Made by a program: the position numbers and the translations under genes. Below are positions 1 to 12,395 of a stretch of DNA of 64,000 nt, in pieces. The stretch is from Mesorhizobium sp. PAMC28654 (GTDB taxonomy: Bacteria; Pseudomonadota; Alphaproteobacteria; Rhizobiales; Rhizobiaceae), in contig NZ_CP085135.1 of NCBI RefSeq assembly GCF_020616515.1, forward strand, positions 434,001-498,000, read 5' to 3'. Numbering within the stretch: the first letter of the stretch is position 1; every line of letters starts with the position of its first letter. A model generated the notes under the pieces. It made no database searches and was not told the DNA's origin. It saw nothing but the letters and a program-made list of their open reading frames with translations.

Positions 1-1059
1 CGCACAAGGCGAACCTGGGTGCGCGGCACCGTCAACGGCACGACGCAGGGAACAATGCTATTGCTGCTCAGAGTGGCGGTGATCGGCCTTGTCCTTCTGC
101 TGTGGTCATGGGGGCAAGCAAGCGCCGGCGATGTCGCATTCGTGCTGACCTCGTTCTTCGTGTTGCAAGGCTATCTGCGCGACATCGGCACGCACATCCG
201 CAATTTGCAGCGCTCGATCAATGACATGGAGGAACTCGTCGATTTCCAGTCCGAACCGCTGGGCATCGAGGACCAACCCGGCGCGAAGCCGATCCGGATC
301 ACCGACGGCCATATCACCTTTGACAATGTCACCTTCCACTATGGCAGCCACCGGTCGCCGCTTTATCGCGACTTCTCGGTGGACATAGCTCCGGGGGAAA
401 GGGTCGGACTGGTCGGTCACTCCGGTTCGGGCAAGACGACCTTCGTCAAGCTGATACAGCGGCTCTATGACGTGAACGCCGGGCAAATTCTTGTCGACGG
501 ACAGGATATTTCCGGGGTGGCGCAGGCGTCGCTGCGCGGGCAGATCGCCATCGTCCAGCAGGAACCGATCCTGTTCCACCGGTCGCTGGCGGAGAATATC
601 GCCTATGCCCGGCCGGACGCCAGCCAGGCGGAGATCGAACATGCCGCGCGGCTTGCCAGTGCCCATGACTTCATCGTCAACCTGCCGAAGGGCTATGGCA
701 CGCTGGTCGGCGAACGCGGCGTGAAACTGTCGGGCGGCGAACGCCAGCGCGTGGCGATTGCACGCGCGTTCCTGGCCGATGCACGCATCCTGATCCTGGA
801 CGAGGCGACATCAAGCCTCGATTCGGAATCGGAAGTGCTGATCCAGCAGGCGATGGAGCGCCTGATGGTCGGTCGCACGACATTGGTCATCGCGCATCGG
901 CTTTCGACGGTGAGGGCGCTCGACCGGCTGTTGGTGTTCGATCGTGGCCGCATCGTCGAAGAAGGCTCGCATGACGAGCTGATCCGGCTGAAGGGCGGCA
1001 TTTACCGTCGCCTGTTCGAGCGCCAGGCGCTGGAACTGACCAAGGGCCTGGTGATCTGA
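1..1059 (+). CDS. ABC exporter (ABCB/MsbA type), C-terminal part, truncated by window edge
   Basis: The reading frame is open from base 1, so the true start lies upstream of the window. What remains is the end of the transmembrane domain (hydrophobic stretch around bases 50-180) followed by a complete nucleotide-binding domain. Visible motifs are Walker A GHSGSGKTT, Q-loop VQQEP, signature LSGGERQRVAIARA, Walker B ILILDEATSSLD and the H-loop IAHRLST. Fusion of membrane and ATPase domains in one chain is typical of lipid, drug or peptide half-transporters that work as homodimers in the inner membrane. Substrate cannot be told from this fragment. A strong hairpin follows the stop. Confidence 0.93.
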   Translation, partial: RTRRTWVRGTVNGTTQGTMLLLLRVAVIGLVLLLWSWGQASAGDVAFVLTSFFVLQGYLRDIGTHIRNLQRSINDMEELVDFQSEPLGIEDQPGAKPIRITDGHITFDNVTFHYGSHRSPLYRDFSVDIAPGERVGLVGHSGSGKTTFVKLIQRLYDVNAGQILVDGQDISGVAQASLRGQIAIVQQEPILFHRSLAENIAYARPDASQAEIEHAARLASAHDFIVNLPKGYGTLVGERGVKLSGGERQRVAIARAFLADARILILDEATSSLDSESEVLIQQAMERLMVGRTTLVIAHRLSTVRALDRLLVFDRGRIVEEGSHDELIRLKGGIYRRLFERQALELTKGLVI

Positions 1060-1072
1060 TCGACCTCAACTC

Positions 1073-1107
1073 AGCGCCGCGCATCCAGCGCGGCGCTGTA
1101 GCCTTTT
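1073..1107 (+). terminator. Rho-independent terminator after the ABC exporter
   Basis: A perfect 10-bp stem (1073-1082 with 1088-1097, loop ATCCA) begins 13 bases after the stop codon and is followed within a few bases by a short T-rich stretch ending in TTTT. It separates the exporter from gltX. Confidence 0.75.
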
Positions 1108-1191
1108 CATTCCGTCCGGCATGTTCTATGTCTGCCGCTCGGCGCGGGGGCGCGTCTTGTCAACAACAAAAGCATCCGGTACGCCCCGCTC

Positions 1192-2565
1192 ATGACAGTT
1201 ACCGTACGTTTCGCCCCTTCGCCCACAGGCCGCATTCATATCGGCAATGCGCGCACCGCCTTGTTCAACTGGCTGTTTGCCATGAAGAACAAAGGCCGCT
1301 TCATCCAGCGCTTCGACGATACTGACCTTGCGCGCTCGAAGCAGGAATTCTCCGACGCCATACTCTACGATCTGCATTGGCTGGGAATTTTCCAGGATGC
1401 GACGGAGTATCAGTCACGGCGCTTCGAGATCTACGATGCCGCGATGGAGAAGCTGAAGGAGGAGGGCGTTCTCTACGCCTGCTACGAAACACCGGAAGAG
1501 CTTGACCTGCGGCGCAAGGTGCGCCGCACGCGTGGGCTGCCGCCAGTCTACGGCCGGGAGGCGTTGACGCTGACGTCGCAGCAGATCGCCGAGTACCAAT
1601 CCGATGGCCGCCGGCCGCACTGGCGCTTCCTGCTGCCCAATTTCATCGGCGATCCGCAGGAGCCGGAACGCACGGAAATCCATTGGAACGACCTGGTTCG
1701 CGGCGAGGAAACCGTCGACCTTGCGTCGCTTTCCGACCCCGTTCTGGTGCGCGAGGACGGCACCTATCTCTACACCCTGCCTTCGGTGGTCGATGACATC
1801 GACATCGGCATCAGCCATGTCATTCGCGGTGACGACCACGTCACCAACACGGGCGTGCAGATAGCGCTATTCAAGGCGCTGGGCGCCGAGCCGCCGGTGT
1901 TCGGTCACCACAATCTGCTGACAACGATCTCGGGCGAGGGATTGTCGAAGCGGACCGGTGCGCTGTCGATCGAGAGCCTGCGCGAAAGCGGCATCGAACC
2001 GATGGCGGTCGCCTCGCTGGCGGTGCTGGTCGGCACGTCGGAAAATGTCACGGCCGTGCCGACGATGAGCGAGCTCGCCGAACGCTTTGATCCGGCCGCG
2101 ACGTCGAAATCGGCAGCCAAGTTCGACCCGGATGAGCTTCTCGTTCTGAACCGGACGCTGCTCCATCACATGCCCTTCTCCGATGCGCATGACCGGCTGA
2201 TGGTGCTCGGCATATCCGGCGAGCAGGCCGAGCCGTTCTGGCTGGCTGTACGCGGCAATCTCGACCGGCTGGCCGACGCGGCAAGCTGGTGGCGCGTCCT
2301 GCGCGAAGGCCCGCGGGAGCAGCCGGAATTTTCCGACGATGATCGCGACTTCCTTCGTCAGGCGTTCGATCTGCTGCCTGAAGACCCGTGGACCGCGACG
2401 ATCTGGAAGGATTGGACGGCCAAGGTCAGGGAAGCGACCGGCCGCAAGGGCAAGGCCCTGTTCATGCCGCTCAGGCTTGCGCTTACTGGACTGTCTTCGG
2501 GGCCGGAGCTCGCAGATCTATTGCCGCTGCTGGGTCGGGAAGGAACGATGGCCCGACGACCCTGA
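1192..2565 (+). CDS. gltX: Glutamyl-tRNA synthetase
   Basis: 457 residues, the usual size for a bacterial GluRS. It charges tRNA-Glu with glutamate in the cytoplasm; in alphaproteobacteria the enzyme is often non-discriminating and also charges tRNA-Gln for the GatCAB route. The class I signature is seen near the N terminus in [16 protein letters not shown] (HIGH box as HIGN) and the KMSKS loop as GLSKRTG. Rhizobia commonly carry two gltX copies, and this window cannot say which one this is. The 3' end overlaps the convergent DUF2865 gene by 83 bases. Confidence 0.95.
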   Translation: MTVTVRFAPSPTGRIHIGNARTALFNWLFAMKNKGRFIQRFDDTDLARSKQEFSDAILYDLHWLGIFQDATEYQSRRFEIYDAAMEKLKEEGVLYACYETPEELDLRRKVRRTRGLPPVYGREALTLTSQQIAEYQSDGRRPHWRFLLPNFIGDPQEPERTEIHWNDLVRGEETVDLASLSDPVLVREDGTYLYTLPSVVDDIDIGISHVIRGDDHVTNTGVQIALFKALGAEPPVFGHHNLLTTISGEGLSKRTGALSIESLRESGIEPMAVASLAVLVGTSENVTAVPTMSELAERFDPAATSKSAAKFDPDELLVLNRTLLHHMPFSDAHDRLMVLGISGEQAEPFWLAVRGNLDRLADAASWWRVLREGPREQPEFSDDDRDFLRQAFDLLPEDPWTATIWKDWTAKVREATGRKGKALFMPLRLALTGLSSGPELADLLPLLGREGTMARRP

Positions 2566-3679
2566 TCCTGCGCTGTTCCGGCGGCAGCGCCGAGACGGGC
2601 GAGGTAGCGGGCTTGAAGGTCAGGCGCTTGATTGCTTCGCGGTCGAGCCGTCCCTCGGCGTTCGCCATGGTCTCGGGGTCGGCGCCCGGATCGGGCTTGG
2701 CCGGCGGCACCGGAACGAACGGCGTAACGTCCGTCACTGGCTGCGATTGCTCCGGATTTGGCGGATTGCCGGCGATGATCTGGAAATTCCGCGCGGCATT
2801 GCAGCCGCAGGCCGGCGGGCGCGATATGTTGGGCGTCTTGTAGAGATAGGCGGTCGGCAGTTCGCCATAGGGCCGTCCGGTTGCCGACGAGGTCATGGCC
2901 GCCGAATCGTCGTCCATGTCGCGCGAATAGAAGACCTGCATCTCGGTGCCCGGGCAGCTCGATTCGCAATTCTTCTGGTCGCGCTCGAAATCGCCGACCG
3001 AAGCCGCGTTCGACATCGGGAAGAAATAGCCGTCGCAGGTGCGCACGCACATTGTACGGAATTCGCCGCCAGAGCGCGGCAAGTCCATGGCGGGTTGATT
3101 GAGCACCTGGCGGCCGTTGTTTTGTTCGCCTGGGTTGTCCGGTTGGTTGAGCGCTTCGAGCTGGCTTCTGTCGCCGCCGAAAAGCTGATTGAACAGATTT
3201 CCCTTGTCGTTTTCGTTGTTCGAGGCCTCGATGGGGTTGCGCTTCGGGGCTACCGCTCCATCCCTGCAGCCATTGACGTCGAGCGATGCCAGCAGGCGCG
3301 CGCGATCACGGCGAGAGCCGCCGCCAGAAAGTCTGGCGCGCTTGCTTTGCAGGGCATCGAGATTGGCATTCATGCGATCGATGCTGGCATTGAGCGCCGC
3401 GCACTCGGTGACATTGCTGCCGAAGAGTGAGAAGCCGCAGCCGGCGCTGCTGGACTGGCTGCGCGCCTTGGAAATCTGCTCGCGTTGCCGGGCAATCGCA
3501 TCATCATATTTGCCGATGAGGGCGGGCTTGCCTCCACCGCCGGAGGTTGCCGCGAGATCGGCTTCGAGCTGGCGGCAGACGCGGGATGCCGCCTGTGCCT
3601 GGGATATGGCTAGACAAGAAAGCACGAGGGCGCCGAGCAGCATGGCGGTATGCGCCTGCTTCCCCCCTCCGCTGGTCAT
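2483..3679 (-). CDS. DUF2865 domain protein, secreted/periplasmic
   Basis: About 398 residues from the ATG at 3679 (MTSGGGKQ); an in-frame TTG at 3712 would add 11 residues. A signal peptide is visible ([19 protein letters not shown]), then a Cys-containing coiled-coil region with a Q/R-rich stretch, then a conserved core with several cysteines ([18 protein letters not shown]) and YLYKTP. This matches the DUF2865 family of rhizobial envelope proteins, whose function is not known to me. The C terminus is Pro/Ala rich. Its last 83 bases overlap the end of gltX in convergent orientation. Confidence 0.85.
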   Translation of the reverse strand: MTSGGGKQAHTAMLLGALVLSCLAISQAQAASRVCRQLEADLAATSGGGGKPALIGKYDDAIARQREQISKARSQSSSAGCGFSLFGSNVTECAALNASIDRMNANLDALQSKRARLSGGGSRRDRARLLASLDVNGCRDGAVAPKRNPIEASNNENDKGNLFNQLFGGDRSQLEALNQPDNPGEQNNGRQVLNQPAMDLPRSGGEFRTMCVRTCDGYFFPMSNAASVGDFERDQKNCESSCPGTEMQVFYSRDMDDDSAAMTSSATGRPYGELPTAYLYKTPNISRPPACGCNAARNFQIIAGNPPNPEQSQPVTDVTPFVPVPPAKPDPGADPETMANAEGRLDREAIKRLTFKPATSPVSALPPEQRRIRVVGPSFLPDPAAAIDLRAPAPKTVQ

Positions 3680-3784
3680 CCGCCCCGACTCCGCCTGTCT
3701 GTTTGCCGCCAAACCTACCGCGTTCGCAGTTAACTGTTTCTTAATCTTGACGCTGCCCCTTTGCGATCCAGGGGACGATATGCG

Positions 3785-6109
<2,325 letters not shown>

Positions 6110-6284
6110 GCGGCCGCTCCCTCGAAACCTGCTTCGGGTCTCTTTTAGCATGCGCCCAAGGTTTTTCGCGACGCTAAATGACGCGCTCGCGGCTTTGTGC
6201 GACCGCGCGTCAAAAACAGCTGCGTATCAGATACTTATGCTGATTTCATTGCAGATCAGTTCTGCTGCTTCTTGAGCGCGTTGA

Positions 6285-7064
6285 TCAAAAAGCGCTGACG
6301 TAGAGACCGCCATCGACCGGTATGTTCTGTCCGGTCAGGTAACCGGCATGGACCGAGCACAGGAAGGCGCAGATCTGGCCGAACTCCTCCGGCGTGCCCA
6401 AGCGCTTGGCTGGGATGCCGGCGCTGATGCGGGTCTTGCGCGCGGCGGCCGCTGCCGGGTCTTCGACCGTGCCGGCTTCATGGGGGCCGCGCAGGCGGTC
6501 GGTGTCGACCGAGCCCGGCAGCATGTTGTTGATGGTGACATTGCGCGCGATCACCGTTCGCGCCACGCCGGCAAGGAATGAGGTCAGGCCGGCGCGAGCG
6601 CCGGACGACAGGTCGAGGCCCGGAATGGGAACATAGACCGACAGCGAGGTGATGTTGACGATACGGCCGAAGCCGCGCGCGGCCATGCCGTCGATCACTG
6701 CCTGAACCAGTTCGACCGGCGTCACCATGTTCTGCGTGACGCCTTCGAGGATCTTCGCGCGATCCAGTTCGCGGAAGTCGCGAAACGGCGGGCCGCCATT
6801 GTTGTTGACGAGGATGTCCGGCTCGGGGCAGGCGGCAAGCAACGCCTTCTGCACCTCGGGCTTCGAGACATCACCGACGACTTCCCACACCGTGACGCCA
6901 TAGCGTTCGCGCAGTTCCGCGGCGGTCTTTGCCACAAGCTCGGCGTTGCGCCCGTTGACGACGACGTCGCAGCCGGCCTCGGCCAGCGCCATGGCACAGC
7001 CTTTTCCAAGTCCTTTGCTCGATGCACAGACGATGGCCTTCTTGCCGCGAATACCGAGATCCAT
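6285..7064 (-). CDS. SDR-family oxidoreductase lacking the catalytic Tyr/Lys
   Basis: 259 residues from the ATG at 7064, preceded by AGGAG. The Rossmann cofactor motif is ASSKGLGKG near residue 14 and the structural motif is NNNGG (NNAG variant). The catalytic Ser is kept (NITS, Ser140), but where Tyr-x3-Lys is expected the protein has Ser153 and Arg157 (LSSGARAGL). The C-terminal PGSVDTDR and LTGQNIPVDGG are typical of the FabG-like SDR fold. A divergent SDR branch with this LS-x-x-x-R pattern is known; whether such members reduce 3-oxo substrates is unclear. The substrate is unknown. Confidence 0.88.
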   Translation of the reverse strand: MDLGIRGKKAIVCASSKGLGKGCAMALAEAGCDVVVNGRNAELVAKTAAELRERYGVTVWEVVGDVSKPEVQKALLAACPEPDILVNNNGGPPFRDFRELDRAKILEGVTQNMVTPVELVQAVIDGMAARGFGRIVNITSLSVYVPIPGLDLSSGARAGLTSFLAGVARTVIARNVTINNMLPGSVDTDRLRGPHEAGTVEDPAAAAARKTRISAGIPAKRLGTPEEFGQICAFLCSVHAGYLTGQNIPVDGGLYVSAF

Positions 7065-7184
7065 GACGAATTTCTCCTGATGGGTTGGCGGCAACCTACT
7101 CTTGGGGCTGGACCAATCGCAACCGTCATACGGTTGTTGCATGAATCGGGGCATAGGCTGGGCGAAAGCAACGGTGACAAATCG

Positions 7185-8000
7185 ATGTCCGGCCAAGAGC
7201 CCCGCACTTTCCGCAGCATGTTCATCTCCGACGTCCATCTTGGGTCGAAGGCGGCGAAGGCCGAATTCCTGATCGATTTCCTTCGTTATCATGATGCCGA
7301 TATCATCTACCTCGTCGGCGATATCGTTGATGGCTGGCGGTTGAGGCGGAGCTGGCACTGGCCGCAAAGCCACAACGATGTCGTGCAGAAACTGCTGCGC
7401 AAGGCGCGCAAGGGCGCAAACATCACCTACATCGCCGGCAACCATGATGAGTTCGCGCGCCAGTTCCAGGGCGTGCATTTCGGCGGCATTGTCGTGGCCG
7501 ACCGCGCCATCCATGAAACCGCCGACGGCAAGCGCCTTCTCGTCATCCATGGCGACCAGTTCGACACCGTCGTCCACAATGCGCGCTGGCTGGCCTATCT
7601 CGGCGACCACGCCTACGATGCGGCCATGATCGTCAACCGAGTGGTGACACGGCTTCGCCAACTGCTCGGCCTGCCGTACTGGTCATTTTCCTCGTGGGCC
7701 AAGGTCAAGGTGAAGAAGGCGGTGAACTTTATCGGTTCCTTCCAGACCGTGCTGACCGAGGAAGCGCGCCGATCGCATGTCGACGGCGTGATCTGTGGCC
7801 ACATCCACCATGCGTCGATCGAGAATTTCGAGGACATGCGCTACATCAACACCGGCGACTGGGTGGAAAGCTGCACGGCGGTGGTCGAGCATTTTGATGG
7901 CCGGATGGAAATCCTGACCTGGGCGCAGGTGCTGCCGGAGGCCCCGGACGAGCCCTTTATCCCGATGCTCATCGAAGATCGGGTAGGACAGGCAGCCTGA
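7185..8000 (+). CDS. LpxH-like metallophosphatase (putative UDP-2,3-diacylglucosamine diphosphatase)
   Basis: 271 residues from the ATG at 7185. All calcineurin-type metal-binding blocks are present in order: DVHLG, GDIVDGW, GNHDEF, HGDQFD and GHIHHA. The spacing and the GDIVDGW / NTGDWVE blocks resemble the LpxH/YbbF group, which hydrolyses UDP-2,3-diacylglucosamine in lipid A synthesis. Many alphaproteobacteria use LpxI for that step, so the assignment to lipid A is tentative. No strong Shine-Dalgarno is seen, and the ATG at 7218 is an alternative start that would just retain the first metal motif. It is divergent from the SDR gene. Confidence 0.85.
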   Translation: MSGQEPRTFRSMFISDVHLGSKAAKAEFLIDFLRYHDADIIYLVGDIVDGWRLRRSWHWPQSHNDVVQKLLRKARKGANITYIAGNHDEFARQFQGVHFGGIVVADRAIHETADGKRLLVIHGDQFDTVVHNARWLAYLGDHAYDAAMIVNRVVTRLRQLLGLPYWSFSSWAKVKVKKAVNFIGSFQTVLTEEARRSHVDGVICGHIHHASIENFEDMRYINTGDWVESCTAVVEHFDGRMEILTWAQVLPEAPDEPFIPMLIEDRVGQAA

Positions 8001-8129
8001 CGCGGAATTCGCGACGGTTTTCGGCATCAATCGATTAGTCCAGCCGGTTTCGCCTGGTTTTCCGCCATGTTAAGGGATCGATCCGCGCAGCTGGCCGCCC
8101 GGTCGGAGGCCGCGTAATTGGATCGATTC

Positions 8130-9342
8130 ATGTCCCTGCCGCCGCTCTCCCCAGAACAACTCGTCAAGCCCAGCCATTTCGAACTGCGCATGAGCCTGAT
8201 CTTCGCCACGCTGTTCGTGCCGCTTGGAACGCATCTGCCTTATTTTCCCCTTTGGCTGCAGGCCAAGGGTTTCCATGCCGAGCAGATCGCCATCATCCTG
8301 GCGGCCCCGATGTTCCTGCGCGTGGTGACGACGCCGTTGCTCACGGCGCTGGCGGACAAGGCTGGCGACCGCGCCGATGTCTATATCGCGCTGGTTGCCG
8401 CGTCATTGCTTTTGTCGGCAGGCTATTTCCTGCCGCCAACCTACGCGGTGGTGCTCGCGGTATCGCTGGTGCTCACCATTGTCTGGACGCCGCATTCGCC
8501 GATTGCCGATTCGCTCGCGCTGTCGGGCGTGCGCCGCTTCGGCTCGAATTATACCAGCATGCGCAAATGGGGATCGATCTCCTATCTGTGCGCCAATGTC
8601 GCCGGCGGTTTCATCCTGTCGGCGGCTGGCTCACGCGCCGTTCCGGTGATCATCTTCGTCGCGCTGGCGGCGGCCCTTGTCGCCGGCCTGTTCGCGCCGC
8701 GTCTCGGTCGTCCCAGACGCTCATCACCGCTTTCGGCCACCGATATCCAGCATTCGGCGCCAAAGCTGCTCAATTCCTATTTCCTGTATTTTTCCATCGG
8801 CGTTGGCGTCATCACCGCCAGCCATGCATTCCTCTACGGATTCGTCTCGATCTACTGGAAATCGATCGGCATCAGCGATTCGGTGGTCGGCCTGCTTTGG
8901 GCCTGGGGCGTGGTGTCCGAAGTCTGCATGTTCATGATGTTCACCCGCTTTTTCAATTCGTTCTCCGTCGTGTCGATCATGGTGATGGCGGGAATTGGCG
9001 CCATTGTGCGGTGGATCGCCTTTCCCCTGGTCTGGCCACTCGGCCTCGGCGTCACCGGTTTTCGGCGTCCAGACGCTGCACTCGGTCTCGGTGGCGCTTG
9101 TGCTGATCGGCCTGCAGAAGATGATCGGCGAGACGATCTCCGAGGAACGGACGGGTGCCGCGCAAGGCATCGCCTATTTCTCCAACGGGTTTTTCATGGC
9201 GGTGGTGACGCTGGCGTCCGGTCCGCTCTACGACCGCTTCGGCGTGGACGGCTTCTTTGCCATGATCCCGGTGGCCTTGGTCGGGTTGGCATTGATCGGG
9301 CTTGCCGCCCGCTCAGCCCCACAGCACCGGCTCGGGCGGTGA
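8130..9342 (+). pseudogene. MFS transporter with an apparent +1 frameshift
   Basis: The frame opens at the ATG at 8130 (MSLPPLSPEQL) and encodes about ten transmembrane helices of an MFS carrier of the MFS_1-like/PucC-like kind. Near 9059-9062 the coherent protein stops making sense; it resumes one frame over at 9061 (FGVQTLHSVSVALV) and runs to the TGA at 9342. The junction lies in a run of four Ts (GGTTTTCGG); with three Ts the frame reads ...VTGFGVQTL... through to a normal MFS end. The read-through frame gives an Arg/Asp-rich, non-membrane tail. It overlaps the convergent epimerase gene by 30 bases. Either a sequencing error or a recent mutation would explain this. Confidence 0.8.
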
Positions 9343-10296
9343 CACCAGCGATCCTCGGTAGACAAGGCCGGGCACGCGGTCGCGCGCAAGCAGCAAGGGA
9401 CCATCGAGGTCGACGAATTCAGCGCCTTGGGCCAGCAAGACCGCCGGCGCCATCGCCAGCGACGTGCCGACCATGCAGCCGACCATCACGCCAAATCCCA
9501 GTTCGCGGGCCCTGTCGCGGAGAGTGAGGGCGGCAGTCAGGCCACCTGATTTGTCGAGCTTGATGTTGACGGCGTCGTACAGGCCGACAAGTGCTGCCAG
9601 GTTCTTCGCCTCATGCACGCTTTCATCGGCGCAGATGGGCACGGGGTGCGCGATGCGGCGCAGGATCTCGTCATGGCCGGCCGGCAGCGGCTGCTCGATC
9701 AGCGCGATGCCTTGCTCGGCTGCGAAGGCCAGGTTTGCCGCGATATTCTCGTCGGTCCAGCCTTCATTGGCGTCGAGGATGATGCGGCTGTCGGGTGCGG
9801 CCTGCCTGACGGCGCGGATTCGGGCGATGTCGTTGTCACCGCCGATCTTGACCTTGAGCAGCGGTCGCGCCGCGTTGGCGCGCGCCTGCGCCGCCATCGC
9901 CTCAGGCTCGCCGAGCGACAGCGTGTAGGCCGTCTCGAGCGCACTTGTGGGAACCACGCCAATCGCAGAGGCAACCGACGTTCCAGTCATCTTTGCTTCC
10001 AGGTCCCACAGAGCGCAGTCGACGGCGTTGCGGGCAGCTCCCGCCGGCATGGCGCCGAGGAGGGCCGCGCGGCTGATACCATCGGCGATCTGGCCGCTCA
10101 TTGCCTGGATCGCGTCGCGGACACCATCCATGGTCTCGCCATAACGCTTGTAGGGAACGCATTCGCCACGACCGGCATGGTCGCCGTCATTGATGATACA
10201 GGTGATGACCTCGGCCTCGGTCTTCGAGCCGCGCGAAATGGTGAATATCCCGGCGATGGGAAAGCGCTCGGCCTCAACCGAAATGACACGCGCCAT
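9313..10296 (-). CDS. dgcA: Enolase-superfamily epimerase/racemase (dipeptide epimerase or N-acetyl-D-Glu racemase, DgcA-like)
   Basis: 327 residues; GGGAG precedes the ATG at 10296. Mandelate-racemase/muconate-lactonizing fold with the full catalytic set: KVK at residues 148-150, metal ligands Asp175 (ILDANEGW), Glu201 (LIEQPLP) and Asp224 (CADES), and the second acid/base Lys in NIKLDKSGG (about 246-249). The sequence fits the L-Ala-D/L-Glu epimerase branch. In alphaproteobacteria one such branch, DgcA, racemises N-acetyl-D-glutamate, usually beside the N-acetyltransferase gene dgcN; no dgcN is seen here. The choice between murein dipeptide recycling and D-Glu catabolism is open. Confidence 0.82.
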   Translation of the reverse strand: MARVISVEAERFPIAGIFTISRGSKTEAEVITCIINDGDHAGRGECVPYKRYGETMDGVRDAIQAMSGQIADGISRAALLGAMPAGAARNAVDCALWDLEAKMTGTSVASAIGVVPTSALETAYTLSLGEPEAMAAQARANAARPLLKVKIGGDNDIARIRAVRQAAPDSRIILDANEGWTDENIAANLAFAAEQGIALIEQPLPAGHDEILRRIAHPVPICADESVHEAKNLAALVGLYDAVNIKLDKSGGLTAALTLRDRARELGFGVMVGCMVGTSLAMAPAVLLAQGAEFVDLDGPLLLARDRVPGLVYRGSLVSPPEPVLWG

Positions 10297-10374
10297 ATTT
10301 TTCTGCTCCCGCTATGTGACAACGAGCTTGTCGGCAAATCGACAGCTTGGTTTCGTCAGGCTAAACAGGACGCC

Positions 10375-11562
10375 ATGTTGACCATCGGTAAACGCGACGC
10401 AAGCGGCACGACCGCCAAGGAGGCTGACCACCAGCCTCGCGTCGCCGTCGGTGATGAGGGTGGCGTTCTCGGCTGCGCCTTTTCCGGAACCTGGACGACA
10501 CGCACCGTCGCGCTGGTCGACGCCGAAATGCGCAAGATCGAAAAGCGCAGCGGATTCAAGACGCTGGCGCTCGATCTTTCCAAGATCGAGAAAATTGATA
10601 CTGCCGGCGCCTGGTTGATCGACCGCCTCGTCAGCGCCTTTGAAAAGCAGGGCGCCGAAATCAGGATGCAGGGACAGAGCGAGGTCGCGTCGATCCTGCT
10701 TGAAGCTGTCAGCGAAGCGGTTCGACGCGCGCCTGATTCCGGTCCCGTCCGGCCACCCAACATTGTCATCCGCGCGCTTGAGGCGATCGGCCGGCGTGTC
10801 TACGAAATGCGCGACGATTTCCTCTCGTCGATGAACATCCTCGGCGCCACCATCCGTGGCGCGCAGATGAAGCTCGGCCGCGGCCATGGCGTCAACATGG
10901 CGGCGATCTTCAACCAGATCGATCGCATGGGGGTCGGGGCCATCCCGGTTGTCGTGCTGATGTCGGCCATCGTCGGCGCGATCGTTGCCCAGCAGGGCGC
11001 TTATCAGCTGAGTTATTTTGGCGCCGATATCTTTGTCGTCGACCTGGTCGGCGTGCTGATCCTGCGTGAACTTGGCGTGCTGATGACGGCGATCATGATC
11101 GCCGGCCGTTCCGGCAGCGCCATCACCGCCGAGATAGGCTCGATGAAGATGCGCGAGGAGGTCGATGCGCTGAAGGTCATCGGGCTCAACCCGATCGGCG
11201 TGCTGGTGTTCCCGCGGCTGGTGGCGCTGGTCATCGCACTGCCGTGCCTGACGATTATCGCCAATTTTGCCGCTCTCGGCGGCGGCATCGCGGCCGCCTG
11301 GCTCTATTCCGGCATTTCACCGGCTGCCTTCCTCGACCGACTGCGCGTCGCCATCGATCTCAGCACCATCTTTGCCGGCCTGATCAAGGCGCCGTTCATG
11401 GCCATCATCATCGGCACGATTGCTTCCGTCGAAGGCATGAAGGTTGGTGGCAGCGCCGAATCACTGGGCACGCACGTGACGGCTTCGGTGGTGAAATCGA
11501 TCTTCGTGGTCATCATTCTTGATGGCCTTTTCGCAATCTTCTATGCGGCGATTGCGTTCTGA
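10375..11562 (+). CDS. mlaE: MlaE-family lipid ABC transporter permease with N-terminal STAS domain
   Basis: 395 residues from the ATG at 10375, preceded by AGGA. Residues about 20-115 form a STAS-like domain (TRTVALVDAEMRKIE...LDLSKIEKIDTAGAWLI is split here only by length limits), and the rest is a five-helix MlaE permease with the conserved block GREL-like LRELGVLMTAIM and AEIGSMKMREEVDAL. In E. coli the STAS partner is the separate protein MlaB; here it is fused to the permease. First gene of a four-gene operon for phospholipid traffic between the membranes. Divergent from the epimerase gene with 78 bases between. Confidence 0.93.
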   Translation: MLTIGKRDASGTTAKEADHQPRVAVGDEGGVLGCAFSGTWTTRTVALVDAEMRKIEKRSGFKTLALDLSKIEKIDTAGAWLIDRLVSAFEKQGAEIRMQGQSEVASILLEAVSEAVRRAPDSGPVRPPNIVIRALEAIGRRVYEMRDDFLSSMNILGATIRGAQMKLGRGHGVNMAAIFNQIDRMGVGAIPVVVLMSAIVGAIVAQQGAYQLSYFGADIFVVDLVGVLILRELGVLMTAIMIAGRSGSAITAEIGSMKMREEVDALKVIGLNPIGVLVFPRLVALVIALPCLTIIANFAALGGGIAAAWLYSGISPAAFLDRLRVAIDLSTIFAGLIKAPFMAIIIGTIASVEGMKVGGSAESLGTHVTASVVKSIFVVIILDGLFAIFYAAIAF

Positions 11563-11622
11563 CATGGCGATGAAAGCAACACAGCCGCCGAGATCACGGA
11601 ACAGAAGGATGAGAGCGATATC

Positions 11623-12381
11623 GTGCTCTCCGCGCGCGACATCACCGTATCCTTCGCCGACAAGCTCATTCTCGACAAGCTGTCGCTCGATATCAGGCGT
11701 GGCGAGATTCTCGGCTTTGTCGGCGCCTCGGGTGCGGGTAAGTCCGTTCTCTTGCGCACCATCCTTGGCCTGACGCGCAAGCAGTCGGGAACGATCAAGC
11801 TGTTCGGCGTCGATGTCGAAAAGGCCAGCGACAAAGACCGCCTGCGCATTGATATGCGCCTGGGCGTTCTCTTCCAGCACGGCGCCCTTTTCTCGGCGCT
11901 CACGGTTTTGGAGAACGTGCAGGTGCCGATGCGCGAGTATCTCGACCTGCCGCGAAAACTGATGGACGAACTGGCGATGCTCAAGGTCGAACTGGTCGGC
12001 TTGCCGCCCGACGCGGCACGAAAATTCCCGTCCGAACTGTCCGGCGGCATGATCAAGCGTGCCGCACTTGCCCGGGCGCTTGCGCTCGACCCCGACATCG
12101 TCTTCCTGGATGAACCGACATCCGGTCTCGACCCGATCAGCGCGGCGGAGTTCGACGAACTGGTCGTCAAGTTGCGCGATACGATGGACCTGACGGTCTA
12201 CATGGTCACGCATGATCTCGACACGCTGTTTACCGCTTGCGACCGCGTTGCGGTGCTCGGCAACAAGAAAGTGCTGGTCGAAGGCACCATCGATGACATG
12301 CTGAAGAGCGAAGAACCTTGGGTAAAGTCCTATTTCCGCGGAAAACGCGCCCGACAACTTGATCTTGCGGCCCGCGCATAG
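11623..12381 (+). CDS. mlaF: MlaF-type ABC transporter ATP-binding protein
   Basis: 252 residues from a GTG at 11623; the only upstream ATGs (11564, 11570) are out of frame, and AAGGA stands 13 bases before the GTG. Walker A GASGAGKSV, signature LSGGMIKRAALARA and Walker B DIVFLDEPTSGLDP are present. The LSGGM-x-KR form of the signature is characteristic of the MlaF/TTG2A family. It energises the MlaE permease next to it and sits 60 bases downstream in the same operon. Confidence 0.95.
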   Translation: MLSARDITVSFADKLILDKLSLDIRRGEILGFVGASGAGKSVLLRTILGLTRKQSGTIKLFGVDVEKASDKDRLRIDMRLGVLFQHGALFSALTVLENVQVPMREYLDLPRKLMDELAMLKVELVGLPPDAARKFPSELSGGMIKRAALARALALDPDIVFLDEPTSGLDPISAAEFDELVVKLRDTMDLTVYMVTHDLDTLFTACDRVAVLGNKKVLVEGTIDDMLKSEEPWVKSYFRGKRARQLDLAARA

Positions 12382-12395
12382 CCATAAGTGAAGCA

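Noticed and set aside
2339..3430. + strand frame of 363 codons opposite the DUF2865 gene
   Set aside because: Arg-rich shadow; the - strand gene has a signal peptide and conserved Cys blocks.
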